Part shown: positions 1-15,741 of the stretch, one piece after another
Position numbering within the stretch: position 1 is the stretch's first letter
How the letters are laid out: each line of letters begins with the position of its first letter
Source: Zygnema cylindricum
Taxonomy: Eukaryota > Streptophyta > Zygnematophyceae > Zygnematales > Zygnemataceae
NCBI GenBank assembly: GCA_037447655.1
Contig: JBBHKE010001813.1
Span: 62,001-126,000 of the forward strand
Length of the DNA: 64,000 nucleotides
Direction of reading: 5' to 3'
Made by a program: the position numbers and the translations under genes
The notes under the pieces: model-generated
Database searches by the model: none
What the model was told of the DNA's origin: nothing
What the model saw: the letters and a program-made list of their open reading frames with translations, nothing else

Positions 1-190
1 TCTTGACAAACCCTTATTCGCCTTTGCTCATTATCGCGCCCATCGGGCTTCCGCTTCCACTTTCCCTTCTTCCCTCTTCTCTCCTGTTGCGTACGACACA
101 CATACCATCGAACGTATGGACCAGGTTGTGTCGACCTATAACTTTTCTCAAAGATCATCTCGCTGACTTAAAAAAAAAAAAAAAAAAAAC
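1..190 (+). pseudogene. Reverse transcriptase fragment of an R2-like non-LTR element
   Basis: Read on the plus strand, this stretch encodes a piece of a reverse transcriptase palm: a PLFAFAHYRAHRAS segment followed by a degraded catalytic box, VAYDTHTI, where related copies have VADDTH. It matches the reverse transcriptase at 2155-3237 and, almost base for base, the fragment at 5392-5575. It is cut by the left edge of the window and ends in a run of about 20 A at roughly 171-189. The catalytic aspartate pair is damaged and there is no start codon, so it is a relic. Confidence 0.75.
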
Positions 191-280
191 TGGCTGACTT
201 TATTAAAAAGTATGATGGTAAACCATCTCAGTCCATGGGAACAAAGGAAGTAGCAATGCTAAAACTGAAAAACTACATGT
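190..280 (-). repeat. 3' terminal segment of the R2-like element with hairpin
   Basis: This is the sense-strand 3' end of the element. A perfect palindrome, GATGGTAAACCATC, at 214-227 can fold into a 6-bp stem. An AATAAA lies just before the terminal T run. The same segment recurs at 5554-5661 and, more diverged, at 4126-4200, each time keeping the hairpin. R2-type reverse transcriptases recognise structured 3' ends, so a retained hairpin is a plausible template signal. That role is inferred. Confidence 0.55.
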
Positions 281-606
281 AGGGGGAAGAAACAACAACG
301 ATAAGCAAGGCAAAAGCAACGAAAACACGAAAAGATGGCTAGTAGACAGAAAACACCCAAAAAAGCAAAAAACACAAACGAAACATCAAAGGAAAGAGCT
401 AACACCTATCAATAAACCCCAACATAACTAAAAATCTACGCAAAGCAACCACGTAAGTCCTCGAACCCCGGAGGAGCACGAGGAGGGAGTTCCGGGACAC
501 GTCGATGATACATAGCCGCAATAGACGATCTAAGGAGGATAGAAGCCTGCACTCGTTGAAGGGCCACCGATAAACGTTGACGGTAAAAGTAAGTAAGTAC
601 TGAAAC

Positions 607-3237
607 TTAAGGGCTCCCAAGTCCCCGCCGCTCGAACCAACGCCGACCACAAGCACGGAGGAACTCGTCCAAAGCCACACCCAAACAACCAAATATCTCG
701 ACCGCCATCGGAATGAAACCATCCATAGCATCGCGATGGGCATAATCACGCTCCTTCCTCCTAGCCGCGTCGCGTGCGGCCACACCCACATGCCGAGCTG
801 CCTGACTGACGACTGTATCAGAGGTAGGGTTTGCCAAAACAACGTCACCAAATGTACGACGCGCACCATCAAGTAATACAATGTCAATCCGACGGGAAGG
901 AATAATGTGGGAAACTTCCCGACGGACAGAATATCCTCCCTCGGAAGCGATAGTAACAATGGTGTCTCGAATCGTGTCTTGCGCCTGAATCAACTCGCCT
1001 CCGTGGGAGCAACGAAGCAAATGAACGTCGTCGGGCTCAAGAACGTGGTCAGATGAGCAAACAAGAGAGCCAAGCAAAGGTGGGTGAGGGAGGCCAAGGC
1101 GAAACCTAAGGGCCGTGGTGAATTGAGCCGAGGTGAATCGGAGGGTAGATAAGATAGGGATAGCCAACAGCCAAGCTCCGAAACCAGGTCCGCCACGGGA
1201 AAGAAAGAGTGCACGCGAAGTATCAGAAGGAAGCGCCTGAAGAAGCTCAGACTTAATAGCGGCGACAACCTTATCAGAAATAGATTCCTGAACACGTGTA
1301 ACTGAAGTTGAAACAATAGTGGAAAGAACTGGCATATCCGCGATAGCAGCAGGAGTAAGTGAACGAGATGCATCGAGAAGGGACCGCTGGAAGGCGAGCA
1401 CACCATCCGAAACTCGGGGTACAACTGTGGCAAGAATAGGAGTGTCCCCAGCCAAAAAACGAGAGACAATAGTGGAGGCAACAAGGCACCAACTTCCCAA
1501 ATAGACAGCGGGAGCAACACGGGCCGTTGACAGTAAACCCAAACCACTTGCAGAGACTGGAAGAGAGGCCTGGATACGGGGTGCAGGCCCAGACTCTCGA
1601 TCAAAAGCCCCACGACCTAACAAAGTATGAAGGACGTCCATGAGGTGATCGTCAAATGCAGAAAGGGACGACACAAAAGTAGGAGTGGGAGGGGAAGTAC
1701 GAGTAAGGTAGGAGGGGCGATGGGGGAAACACCGGGTCAAAAGTGCAAAATCCACTTGGGGATCAGAAAGGTTAGGAAGGTCATCCACATGGGACAAATC
1801 CGTCTGAAGAGCAGAATGAAGAAACTGCTTGATATGTAGATCCGAACCGAGCTGGCAACCTAACACACGAATGCCTTCGGATGGAGGAAGAGTCTGAAAA
1901 CCAGGAGGGGGAGTGAAAGAAAGAGGAAAAGCACAAGGAGACCAAACAACACACTTAGTGGGTTAGACAGAAAGATTGAGTTCGGCCAAACGTTCCTTGA
2001 AAAAGGTATAGGCTGGTATAACTTGGTCGAAAGGACCTATAATGTGTGTGTCGTCCGCAACTAAAGGGAAGAGGCAAGATGGAAAAGAGGCCGCGGAAGC
2101 TCGGAGGGCCTGGTAATGAGCAAGGGCAAACAAAGGGCCCCCAAGAGGATCGCTCTAACGAGTGCTAGTCGTGGAAGAAAGTGGGACCAAATCACCATCA
2201 GTGGAAAAGGAGAGGTTGCTGCTCAAAGAATAAAAGGCCCTCACAAAAGGAAATATCTGGACAATTGGAGAAGGTGCAGCCATAAGCTCGGAAAAAATGG
2301 CATTACGATCCACTTTATTGAAAGCATTAGAAACATCAACTTGAAGGACTAAATAATCAGGATGGGCATCCAACAATTCTCGAATCCCGTGGACCACAGC
2401 TTCGTAACCTCCGCGGGTTGCCACTCCAAACTGATGAGGGGAGAAATAATCATGGAAAGCGGGCTGGAGCTGGGTGCAAATGGCACGGGCCACCAATCGG
2501 TACAACACCTCTCCCACGGCAATAGGACGGATTCCCCCATTGGGTTTGGTGACAGCTACAAGGCGGGAGGCCGTGAGGAGATCACAAATACGAGAGGGGA
2601 GAGTGCCACCTGCAATAAGAGAACAAACTCGAAAAAACATATCAAAACCCCGGGCACCTGATTTCGGAGGCAAAACGTTGCGAAATAACTCATAAACTGT
2701 GCCTGATGGACCTCCTGCTAAAAGATGTGGGGAAGTCGTAAAGGCTTTAATGAAAGCATCTTGATCTAGGATAAAACACTCTGATGGCTCAAAGGTGTGA
2801 AAAGAGGGGGAATGAGGGGTGGGAGCCGGTGGATGGAGAGCTCGGAGAATCTCGATAGTCTCAGTAGACCGAGGAGCAAGATTAAACGGCTGGAGGGCCC
2901 GAACCGCTCGAGAGAGCTCACCAACTCGGCCCAAATGAACCGCACGACGATAAGAGGATGGTACATCTGAAGACTTAGATCTTCCACGTGGCGTGAAGGA
3001 CGCACTCGCAACTCGATCCTCTTGCTCGGCGTGAATGGCCTTCCAATCACCTCGAAGGAATCGTCGGCATCGAGCCATAGTTTCTCGGGCCCCGCTACCA
3101 CCTCCACGGAGTGGTAAGACTAGAACCCAAAAAGAAAACATGAAGAGGAGGTGCCAAGGTCCAACATCCGTGGGATCGGAACAAATATAGGTCAAAGGGA
3201 GGTGGAGGGCCTCTTGTACTATGATTCGAACATCCAT
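607..3237 (-). pseudogene. Reverse transcriptase-endonuclease ORF of the R2-like element, broken by stops
   Basis: This is the main ORF of the element. The first part (2155-3237) contains the RT fingers and palm, with PIAVGEVLYRLVAR, HQFGV, and VDVSNAFNKVDR carrying the first catalytic Asp. A TAG at 2155-2157 falls where the family has the RQGDPLG motif (CAG to TAG). The same frame then continues through DPLGGPLFALAHY and the VADD catalytic box (about 2050-2060), meets a TAA near 1968, and reopens to 607. The last part (607-1866) carries the thumb, a Cys/His knuckle (LRCSHGGE) and a nuclease with Asp in RRIDIVLLD and in FGDVVLANP and Lys in KERDYA. Known family function is target-primed reverse transcription. 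This copy cannot make the whole protein. Confidence 0.78.
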
Positions 3238-3512
3238 GGGGATCCGCGTGTATAATTGTGGACGGGGGATCCCAAATCATACGCTCCAAGCACGTCTAAT
3301 TCGCGTACAAATGCCCAATCTTTGCTTGTAGGTCCGGACCGGAGTGCGGTGGAAGAAAGGGTACTAGAGGATGGGCTGCCCTGGGCTAAGAATCGTCGAC
3401 AACTCTTTGTATGCCGAGCAATACCGGTACCCGCCGCGAAATGGTTATGGCACCCAATACATTCTATTCGTGTCGAGGCTTGTGTGCGGGGTTTAGGTGG
3501 AGGAGGTGAGAG
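3238..3512 (-). pseudogene. N-terminal CCHC zinc-finger segment of the R2-like element, frameshifted
   Basis: Just upstream of the RT frame, a different minus frame encodes a C-x2-C-x12-H-x3-C finger at 3399-3461 followed by a basic patch. It stays open to a stop close to position 3220-3240. This is the type of DNA-binding finger found at the N terminus of R2-type non-LTR proteins. The frame differs by one base from the RT ORF that starts at 3237, so a frameshift near 3240-3250 separates them. The finger and RT were probably one protein in the active ancestor. Confidence 0.6.
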
Positions 3513-3520
3513 ATTTTGGT

Positions 3521-4125
3521 AAGTGAAATTCGGTCACTCGGACCTAAATTAGAGAATGACCTAACACTGAATAATCCCCGCGCTGTACGTTTCTTAACCC
3601 TAATAACGATTCACAATGTACTTCTGCTAACGACAGAGACGGATGATGGCGTGACGAGAGTGGCATGTTGGAGGATGCCTTAAGAGGAAAATGGTTGTTC
3701 CTCTGAATGTGAAGGCCATCAGCTCATTTATGGTGTGGACAAACTAAGGAAGCATGCATGATGGACTAATGCAGGATGTTGGTCGTGACAGGGTTTTGTT
3801 CCCACTGTGGCGAGACAAGGTCCTTTCACTATGGTGCTCTTTGTGACTTTGGAGCAAGTGAGGAGCCTCCTGGCGCGCCTTTGAAGAAACTAAAAGGTTT
3901 TCTTTGTGGTGGTGTTCCAAAAGGCGGTATCTCTATTTGGAGTGGACGGTTCAGTCCCACAGTGGCCGTTAGGAGATAGACTTGGACGGAACTGAAACGC
4001 ACCGTACGTGTAAGTTATGTATCGTACGAAACAATTTAATCGGGTCATCTGACGGCCTACCAATGAGATTCCGAGGATATTGCGAAGCACTCTCTTCGGT
4101 TGTAATGAACAGAAGGTGCAGGATA
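3521..4125. other. Spacer, no gene recognised
   Basis: No supported gene. A 67-codon plus-strand ORF at 3776-3979 has no recognisable domain. The sequence around 3590-3620 contains CCCTAATAACGATTCACAATG, which resembles the end of the MITE-I terminal repeat described below, but no partner end was identified. Confidence 0.4.
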
Positions 4126-4200
4126 AATTAAAAAGCACGATGGTAAACCATCTGATTCCGGGGGTACAAAAGGGGTGTAATGAACTCCATGTAAAAAAGA
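4126..4200 (-). repeat. Diverged 3'-end fragment of the R2-like element
   Basis: Carries ATTAAAAAGCACGATGGTAA and the hairpin palindrome at 4139-4152, followed by a diverged equivalent of the sequence downstream of the hairpin at 214-227. No coding sequence adjoins it, which fits a 5'-truncated insertion or a relic left by deletion. Confidence 0.45.
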
Positions 4201-5290
4201 CGATGACGAAAATTATTCCTTAGTGTGTACAGCGAAAAATATATATGTATATTTTTTATAGAAGAGTACATCTCCATGATGACCTAGTACGGGTACGGTT
4301 TATTTTTGGAGTGGATGATGCACGTAGCTGCTGTTAAGCCCTTTAGCATCCACGATTATTTTTATTTGTAGGGTATGTAAAGTAAAACTGATTCTTTCTA
4401 AAATCATTGGCGTACTGCAGCAGTAGTGTTATACCTTCTGTCCACGTGTGACATTGTCACTACGGTACTGACTTCATCCTCAATAATACCTCCTTGCTCT
4501 AATTTCACATTTCCATAAGGTTCTCTGGCTAAGTTGCCAAGGTCTATCACAAGTACTTATTAGATGTAACTGTTTATTTTGTTTGACTTTTGTATACCAT
4601 CGGATTCGACGATTTAACTCTTTCAAATACATATTGTTGCGTCCGTCGTGATGAAAAATGCTCCTTCCGGTTTTGTCAATCTGCAAATAATTATAATTGT
4701 TAGACGAACTTCAGAAAAGCCTTTTGTAAGTTCTTAGTTAATGTGTATGGCTTTATGTAATTGTGCTTCACTTGCATTATGACACACCATAAATTGTTGT
4801 TACCCTTAATAACATTGTATCAGTGCCAGTTTCGTCTACCCGCTAACCACAGAAAAGCGTCAACCAAGGTTCGTTAATTCTTTGTAAGGTTCAAACCCAG
4901 CCACATCATATGGAACTGAGTTACAAATAATAACACGAATGATTCAGAACATTCATCTAAGTAGCAAGGACCTTACATGCCCAGACCACCTGGTTCCACA
5001 TTGAGACAAAGCGTGTCGTGACAGCTAGATAGGCAAGTGTGAGCCTCACCAAGAATCAAACTTTCCCACGGTTTCTAACTTAAAGTTGATGCTTTACCCA
5101 ACAAATTTTTTTGATACCTTGATTACACGATCAAGACATGTTTGTGCCGAACAAATCCATTGTGACAATCTTTAACAAAAACACCCTTCCACTCCTCCTT
5201 GGTGGTGTTTCAAACGCCTTTAATATGGTGCACATATATATAATTTTTCTGGAGCTTATGTCCCTCCCCAATAATCCAAATCTACCCTTT
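4201..5290. other. Spacer, no protein gene recognised
   Basis: AT-rich sequence without a supported ORF. The only structured item is the tRNA-like stretch at 5041-5100, listed separately. Short minus-strand ORFs such as 4480-4686 show no domain. Confidence 0.4.
5041..5100 (-). repeat. tRNA-like sequence, possibly the head of a SINE
   Basis: On the minus strand the sequence reads GGGTAAAGCATCAACTTTAA, resembling a D-arm/A-box, followed by an AACCGTGGG segment and GTTTGATTC, close to the T-arm/B-box consensus GTTCRANNC. The acceptor stem does not close cleanly and no proper anticodon arm folds, so it is not called as a working tRNA. A tRNA-derived SINE head or tRNA pseudogene is the likeliest explanation. 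Confidence 0.3.
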
Positions 5291-5553
5291 TAAGCATTGT
5301 ATTCTTTCACCAAAAACCTTTCTTTCTTAGTTGAGAGTGGTTCATTCCGCTTTCTTATACAAGCAGTAATCATAGACGACCCTCTTGACAAACCCTTATT
5401 CGCCTTTGCTCATTATCGCGCCCATCGGGCTTCCGCTTCCGCTTCCACTTTCTTCCCTCTTCTCTCCTGTTGCGGACGACACACATACCATCGACCGTAT
5501 GGACCAGGTTGTGTCGACCTATAGCTTTTCTCAAAGATCATCTCGCTGACTTA

Positions 5554-5661
5554 AAAAAAAAAAAAAAAAAAAATGGCTGACTTTATTAAAAAGCGCGATG
5601 GTAAACCATCTGAGTCCATGGGAACAAAGGAAGTAGCAATACTAAAACTGAAAAAATACAT
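5554..5661 (-). mobile_element. 108-bp insertion of an R2-like 3' end with imperfect 18-bp flanking duplication
   Basis: A 108-bp block made of an A run, the hairpin palindrome (5597-5610) and the element's 3' sequence interrupts the RT relic. It is flanked by GATCATCTCGCTGACTTA (5536-5553) and GATCCTCTCGCTAACTTA (5662-5679), an 18-bp direct repeat with two differences, and RT homology continues across it. This is what a severely 5'-truncated target-primed insertion leaves. The junction at the window start (about 150-190) is the same, so the region has probably also been duplicated. Confidence 0.55.
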
Positions 5662-5702
5662 GATCCTCTCGCTAACTTAACCTTTCTATTCAACCGTCCA
5701 AC

Positions 5703-5733
<31 letters not shown>

Positions 5734-5758
5734 TTTTTTTCCCCCCCCCCCCCCCCCC
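5703..5758. repeat. Compound homopolymer block
   Basis: Twenty-six A, two C, ten T and eighteen C follow one another inside the RT relic. It separates two segments of the relic and has no coding meaning. It may be real slippage DNA or an assembly artefact. Confidence 0.7.
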
Positions 5759-6329
5759 TCCATTCCCCCCTGTGGTTTTTTAGAGTTCCACTCCATCGAA
5801 AACCGTTCGCGTGTTAAGGTGCCCGCATGGCTCGAGTACTTTCGTGACCCACTCTATTGGTTGTTGTGCTCTTGAGTCTCTTTGTCCACGTGGACGAGCT
5901 CCCCAACCTTAATGACCCTCAGGTGGCTTTTCCTCTTTTGACAAGGAGTTTCACGCACAACAACTCTTACCTCACTAGTACTTTCACTCCCACCCCTTTT
6001 TTTGTCTCATCTCTTTGCACCTTAAATGATTCATGAACATTTTCTACACTTTACTAACACATAGGGTTTTTGATCAAGAGTTTGGGGTGTGTGGCCAACA
6101 TTTAATCACCCCTTCCCGTCTCTATTGGGGGGTTGAGTTTACTATCTATGACACGTGTGGCATCTCCTGCCTCTTTAGAAAGTTGGAGCCTTACAGGCTC
6201 CATGCTTGTCCTTACTCCTATTTTTGCTACCGTCATCCTTCGTGTCTTGAACCTTTTCTTTTCCTTCCAACATTCTATTTTGGAGGCGGCTTGTTTTATT
6301 CCTCCCCTTGGCATTAAGTACATTTAAAG

Positions 6330-7145
6330 TTTCAAAGTGACGCAAATTGTACTGTGGTAATTTCATTTTTCTAGTACGGCGGCAGATCGTTGCGGGCTAA
6401 GTTTTAGAAGAAAACGACAGGGAAAAACCCTTATTTCATCACATGGGAACGTGCCCTAATTGATAGATTTTACTCTAATTAATATGTTTCGCAATGTTTC
6501 CTAACCCCACAAGTACGGCTCTTGGCGGACGTTGCCAGGATCGTACACTTGAAATGGTGTTGATGCCAGCTCAGCGTAGACACTATGAAGTCGACACACA
6601 AAATGGCATGGTGCCAAAATTAGAGTTAACAGTTATTTTTTTTTTGAGACAGATAATACGAAATTAGGGTTTAAGGAAACTTTTTCTCAACACTAATCAA
6701 GTAATCATGATGGGCGGTACTGTAGTGTGACCAGTGTTTCAAACTCTTAATGTGAGGCAATATTAGCCGTTTCACATGCACACTTTGGGTTAACGCACAC
6801 TAATGTATCTAGCGGGACATTTAGTGTCAACTAAAATAGACGGTTGGATTGTAAAGGTGTAATGATCGACGTCATGGAATGGCTTTCACATGCCAAATTA
6901 AACGATTTTTTTTTCCAGGGTTTCTCTATGAATTCTCCAGTTTAAAACTACGGTACGCAGGGGGCGAAGCGAGGTAGTGATGCATATCGCATGGGATATA
7001 TCGTTTTCTCTGACGTGCCGATGCAATTTCTTAACAATGGATCTCGATTTTCTAACTTACTTTTGTAAGAAAGTTGTTTTTGGAACAAGATCGTGGTTAG
7101 AAAAAGACAATTAGATTGTGGTGAAACAACCTAGCTTCATGTCTA
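6330..7145. other. Spacer, nothing recognised
   Basis: No ORF with a recognisable domain and no complete repeat. Isolated pieces such as ACTCTAATTAATATG near 6470 resemble interior sequence of the MITE-I family but have no matching end. Confidence 0.35.
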
Positions 7146-7337
7146 CACCGCTCATCGTTATTAGAGTTAAATATTTATTAGTGTTGATGAAAAATTAGAA
7201 TAAATAATACTAATTTAGTGCAAGGAGACGTGGCAGATTGTAGTCCACTATAACGTTGTTGACTCTATTTCGTGATTTTTGGCCAAAAAAAGTCGCGATC
7301 GAATTAGTGTTATTAATACTAAGAACGATGAGGGGTG
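7146..7337. mobile_element. MITE-I copy, about 190 bp, TA target duplication
   Basis: The left end CACCGCTCATCGTTATTAGA pairs with a right end that reads AAGAACGATGAGGGGTG, and TA stands outside both ends (7144-7145, 7338-7339). The interior contains a segment reading GCAAGGAGACGTGGCAGATT. The reverse complement of a near-identical segment lies inside the 199-bp MITE at 57075-57273, so both belong to one subfamily. It has no coding capacity. Confidence 0.7.
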
Positions 7338-7339
7338 TA

Positions 7340-8160
7340 TAACTAGACTGGTTGCACGTTGCTAGAGACCTCAAAAGCAAATGTAGCAATTAGGATGACA
7401 AAGGGAGTTTCTACTTCACAGCTAAAATTCCGTAGAATCAAGAAATAGTCTATGTGATTAGCGTGACAATCGACACATGGGAGTGTGGACTAGTGCAACG
7501 GTCAAAATGTGTTTTGTCGATTAGCGAACTTGGTAAAAAAATAAGGGAAACTCCATGTTCTTTCTAAATCCTTCAACTACCTACACCAATTTGTGGCTAG
7601 AGAAGCACCAGATGAAGACGATGACTGAAATCGGCTGAAAGTACAGAGCAAATTGATAGATAACGTCTCATCGATAAAAGCATCTGTACAGTGAGTTCAA
7701 CACTGCCAATAGTTACTTTGACCTGTAATCCAGCTGTTTTACTTGGAGTCGTTGATAAAGTCGTTCTTTTTCTTTTACTTGGGGCGTACCTAATATTGAA
7801 CAACTAAGAAGAAGGCGTCCAACTTCTTAGTGTCAATTCTGTATTGGCACTTAAGACTTTGGGGCGAGAAAACATGAACTATAGTACCTGGCAAGCAGAG
7901 TGGTGTTTTGTGAAAAAGACAAGGGCATCCACACTAACTTGCATGTAGGCAACCTTTACTGTTGCCTTGATTGCAGCCTTTCAACAAAAATACTTTAATG
8001 TTGTTGTACTTCTAGTCTCACATGACACCAATGTTTAACTTAGACCAACCAAGTAACACTGCGTAGAAATAAAGGGAGAGAGTCGCTTATCAGACAAGCT
8101 TCTTGTCAAATTACATTGAGCACAAGCTAAGAATAGCGATGACTACTTCACCATCACAGT
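7340..8160. other. Spacer downstream of the demethylase gene
   Basis: Nothing recognised apart from short ORFs without domains (for example 7597-7803 on minus). Because the demethylase gene is transcribed leftward, the right part of this stretch may include its 3' flank. Confidence 0.35.
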
Positions 8161-8189
8161 TATGTAAATCCATAAGACAAATTATTCTA

Positions 8190-8195
8190 TTTATT
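8190..8195 (-). terminator. Candidate polyadenylation signal of the demethylase gene
   Basis: An AATAAA on the minus strand about 375 bases beyond the stop codon at 8569. Its position suits the 3' end of the demethylase transcript, but there is no transcript evidence. Confidence 0.35.
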
Positions 8196-8568
8196 CAGAA
8201 AATGGAGGAAACAAGTAGACAAACGTAAAATGGATCTATGCAAAGAAAAAGCAGATGAACCGAAAAAAAAACATTACAACCACATCCTAGATGACAGCAA
8301 TAAACACATACCGTTTTTGCAAGATTTTTGACATTTGTACATACGCATGGGAAACTAACAGCCGTTTTTACAGCGTATTCTACCACCTTTAAAAGAAGAA
8401 CAAAGAGTGATCGGACGAAGCCATCCAAGGGCTTCAGTAGCTACTTAAATCATCACTTTTCTATGCTGCCTGCCTCAATAATTCAAAATATCATTTTTTT
8501 TTTTTTATGTTTGCCTCGATACACAGGCTACCATCAGCTACATTTACAATACGGTGATACAACAATAC

Positions 8569-13510
<4,942 letters not shown>

Positions 13511-13866
13511 TTTTGGTGTCTGGAAACTAAAGACCTCCCAGTGGCTGAGTTACCAAATAATTCTGCTGGTAGACCAAGTAACAACCTACAGTTAGATTGT
13601 AGACGCTGTGAAGCCTGCAAAAGTACGATAATAGAGATATAAAAAAAGCACAGCTGCACAGTATTGTTCCAAAGAGACTGGGTTCCACTGAATCCTACGT
13701 GGAAAGGATGGCAAAGAGATAGCGATGTACGGACGAAGACGTAACCATGGCGGAGTTTGGGAACCTGCGGTATCGCATGCACCTGGCGCATTGACCCGTT
13801 TGGCCAGAAGTCAACGACCGTACACATCGCAGCCTGGACAGCAGTTCAACTTCAATTGGACCATAG
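13511..13866 (-). promoter_or_regulatory. 5' flank of the demethylase gene
   Basis: About 360 bases lie between the demethylase ATG and the first transposon sequence at 13867. It probably holds the 5' untranslated region and core promoter. Minus-strand ORFs here (13507-13827, 13695-13979) show no domain. No clear TATA box was identified. Confidence 0.3.
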
Positions 13867-15741
13867 TTTAAATGTGCGAAAAGTCGAAAACACTTGAAAA
13901 CGCTATATGTGGTTTCTCCATACCATACGCATATTATACGGAAAATTGTACAATAAAGTAATAAACTGAATAAACTCAATAAAGTAATAAACTACAACGC
14001 CAATCGTTATTAGCGTGTAAGTTTTTTTAGCGTATAAAAAAATTTACCGTGGTGTACGCTATTCACGATTTTGAAAATTTTGGAAAAAATCATACATTCT
14101 AATTGTTTGGTTATAGTAATTTGGATCTTTGAAAAAAAAAATGTCGGTCGCAAACATGTTTACACTAGTAAAAGTAACCGTACAATATAATTCATCTCGT
14201 ACGCCGTCACGTAACAGTGTAAATCATTCCAACGTACATGTCAGAATATTTCACCGCAGTTAGGCGTCATGTATTCGCCGTTAAGTATACAACTTTGATA
14301 AAGTTTTACGGAGTGTAATTTCTACGCATGTTTCGATTACGCAACGCTTGTTGTTTCAACGGTTGGTCGCTTTTCCGTTTTACGTCGACAATGTACGGTA
14401 ATAAGGGTTCTTTACTCTAATGGTGTCGCGACGTCTGTTTAATTAGCGTGAATTCATGCTAAAATGTGTGTTAATTCTAAAATGGATGCATTTCCGTCTC
14501 TCCCTAACTTGTGACCGGTATTAGCGTTAATGTAATGACGTAATAGAGTAAACTCCTATTCTAAATTGGTCCCAACTGTACAATTTCACCAACCACCTCG
14601 TCTCAAGCGTTTCGTGATTGGTCGCCCATATTTACACGTGGACAATTTTATATCCACGCAAACATTACGGCTCCAACATGACGTGACACCAACCGCCTGT
14701 CATACCCGTCGCCATTCGAAAGCTGATCCATAGGTACGTCAAGAAGCAAGCAGTTACCATGGCTCTTTCATGAAAATCGTCGGTCGCTTATCACGTGCAT
14801 ACAACTTCTCAAAATTGACGAAATTTTTGAAACTTCCCTGCCTTCTTTGTGTCGTCTAAAATATTTGGACAACTTGCTGTCACGCGGATATTAAAATTTA
14901 AATTTTGACGCCCGAAGGTAAGGAGAATGGTTTCCCTCCCTTTTTCCCACAATTGGGTTTTTTATTTGGTATATATACCTGGCGTTTGGTCCAATATTGA
15001 CACTGTCTTTCCGCGTCCTTAGTTACCTTCAATTTTGCTTCTCTATTACTTGCTTTGTATCATCATTTGGACAAAAAGGTAGATCTATTATTTGCAATAT
15101 GTGGCCGATTACTTCTCATATTACCACATTTTTTGCGGCGAAAAACACCACTACGGCGAGTTTATTACCACCACTAACTGAAAAGGACATCGAATGTAGT
15201 GAAACCGAAGGACCAGACCCACCGAACGAAGGAAGGGGATCACCCGACATGGACCCCCTCGTGGAAGGCGTTCTGACCGGAAATTTGGACCCACCGTGTG
15301 ATAAATACGGGAACGTCGAGGTGTCGACCCGAAAAATTCAGCAAGTGTCAACAAAGGTTACTCGACTGCGGGTAATCAATTAGATGATCGCCGATTATCA
15401 CGCGAATGGAAAGGAACAACTTATCCCGAGGACTGTAAAGATGTTTCCGCAACATTTTTCGTGGGGGTATCGTACAAGTAAGAGTTTTATCCATTTTCCT
15501 TAGCTTTATGTAGCAACCCTCAGTTGCTTAATTTGTGTGTCGTTGTTTCCCATTGTTTGTAATTTAATTTTACATATTCAATAATATATAAATTGATTAT
15601 GCCCCCCTCGTATTTCATGTTTGTCCATGCCATATTCTTCCCCCTAACCATCTTGTGTATTTATGGTGGTTTGTTACACAACGTCGTCCAATTGCGCTTT
15701 TCTATGTGTAAGAACATATGTACCGGCGACGACATAGTGTC

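Larger units (their letters stand above)
170..3520 (-). mobile_element. R2-like non-LTR retrotransposon, degenerate
   Basis: A non-LTR retrotransposon on the minus strand. In sense order it has a CCHC zinc finger (3399-3461), a reverse transcriptase (3237 down to about 1870), a Cys/His knuckle and a PD-(D/E)XK-like nuclease (to 607), then a 3' untranslated region of about 430 bases. A single ORF with an N-terminal finger and a C-terminal restriction-like nuclease is the plan of R2/NeSL-type elements. The 3' region contains an AATAAA and a small perfect hairpin, and ends in the sense strand with a T run (A run at 171-189 on plus). The 5' boundary near 3520 is estimated, because no clean target duplication was found there. 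Frameshift and nonsense changes make it non-autonomous. Confidence 0.75.
5300..6327 (+). pseudogene. Second degenerate copy of the R2-like element (RT and thumb region)
   Basis: Plus-strand relic of the same family. At 5380-5450 it encodes DPLDKPLFAFAHYRAHRAS, then shifts frame before the catalytic box. After a small insertion (5554-5661) and a homopolymer block, homology resumes. Around 5895-6010 it reads LPNLNDPQV, LLTR and PTPFFVSSL, and around 6110-6320 LLSMTRVASPASLESWS. These match residues of the minus-strand ORF at 607-1866 in the same order. Several stops and frameshifts make it non-functional. Confidence 0.7.

Noticed and set aside
990-1613. Minus ORF of 207 codons overlapping the non-LTR ORF
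   Set aside because: A shadow frame of the RT-endonuclease ORF, which carries the family motifs.
5041-5100. Functional tRNA gene
   Set aside because: No closing acceptor stem and no valid anticodon arm. Kept only as a tRNA-like repeat.
7597-7803. Small minus-strand gene in the spacer
   Set aside because: No domain, no conserved partner in the window and no context beyond its length.
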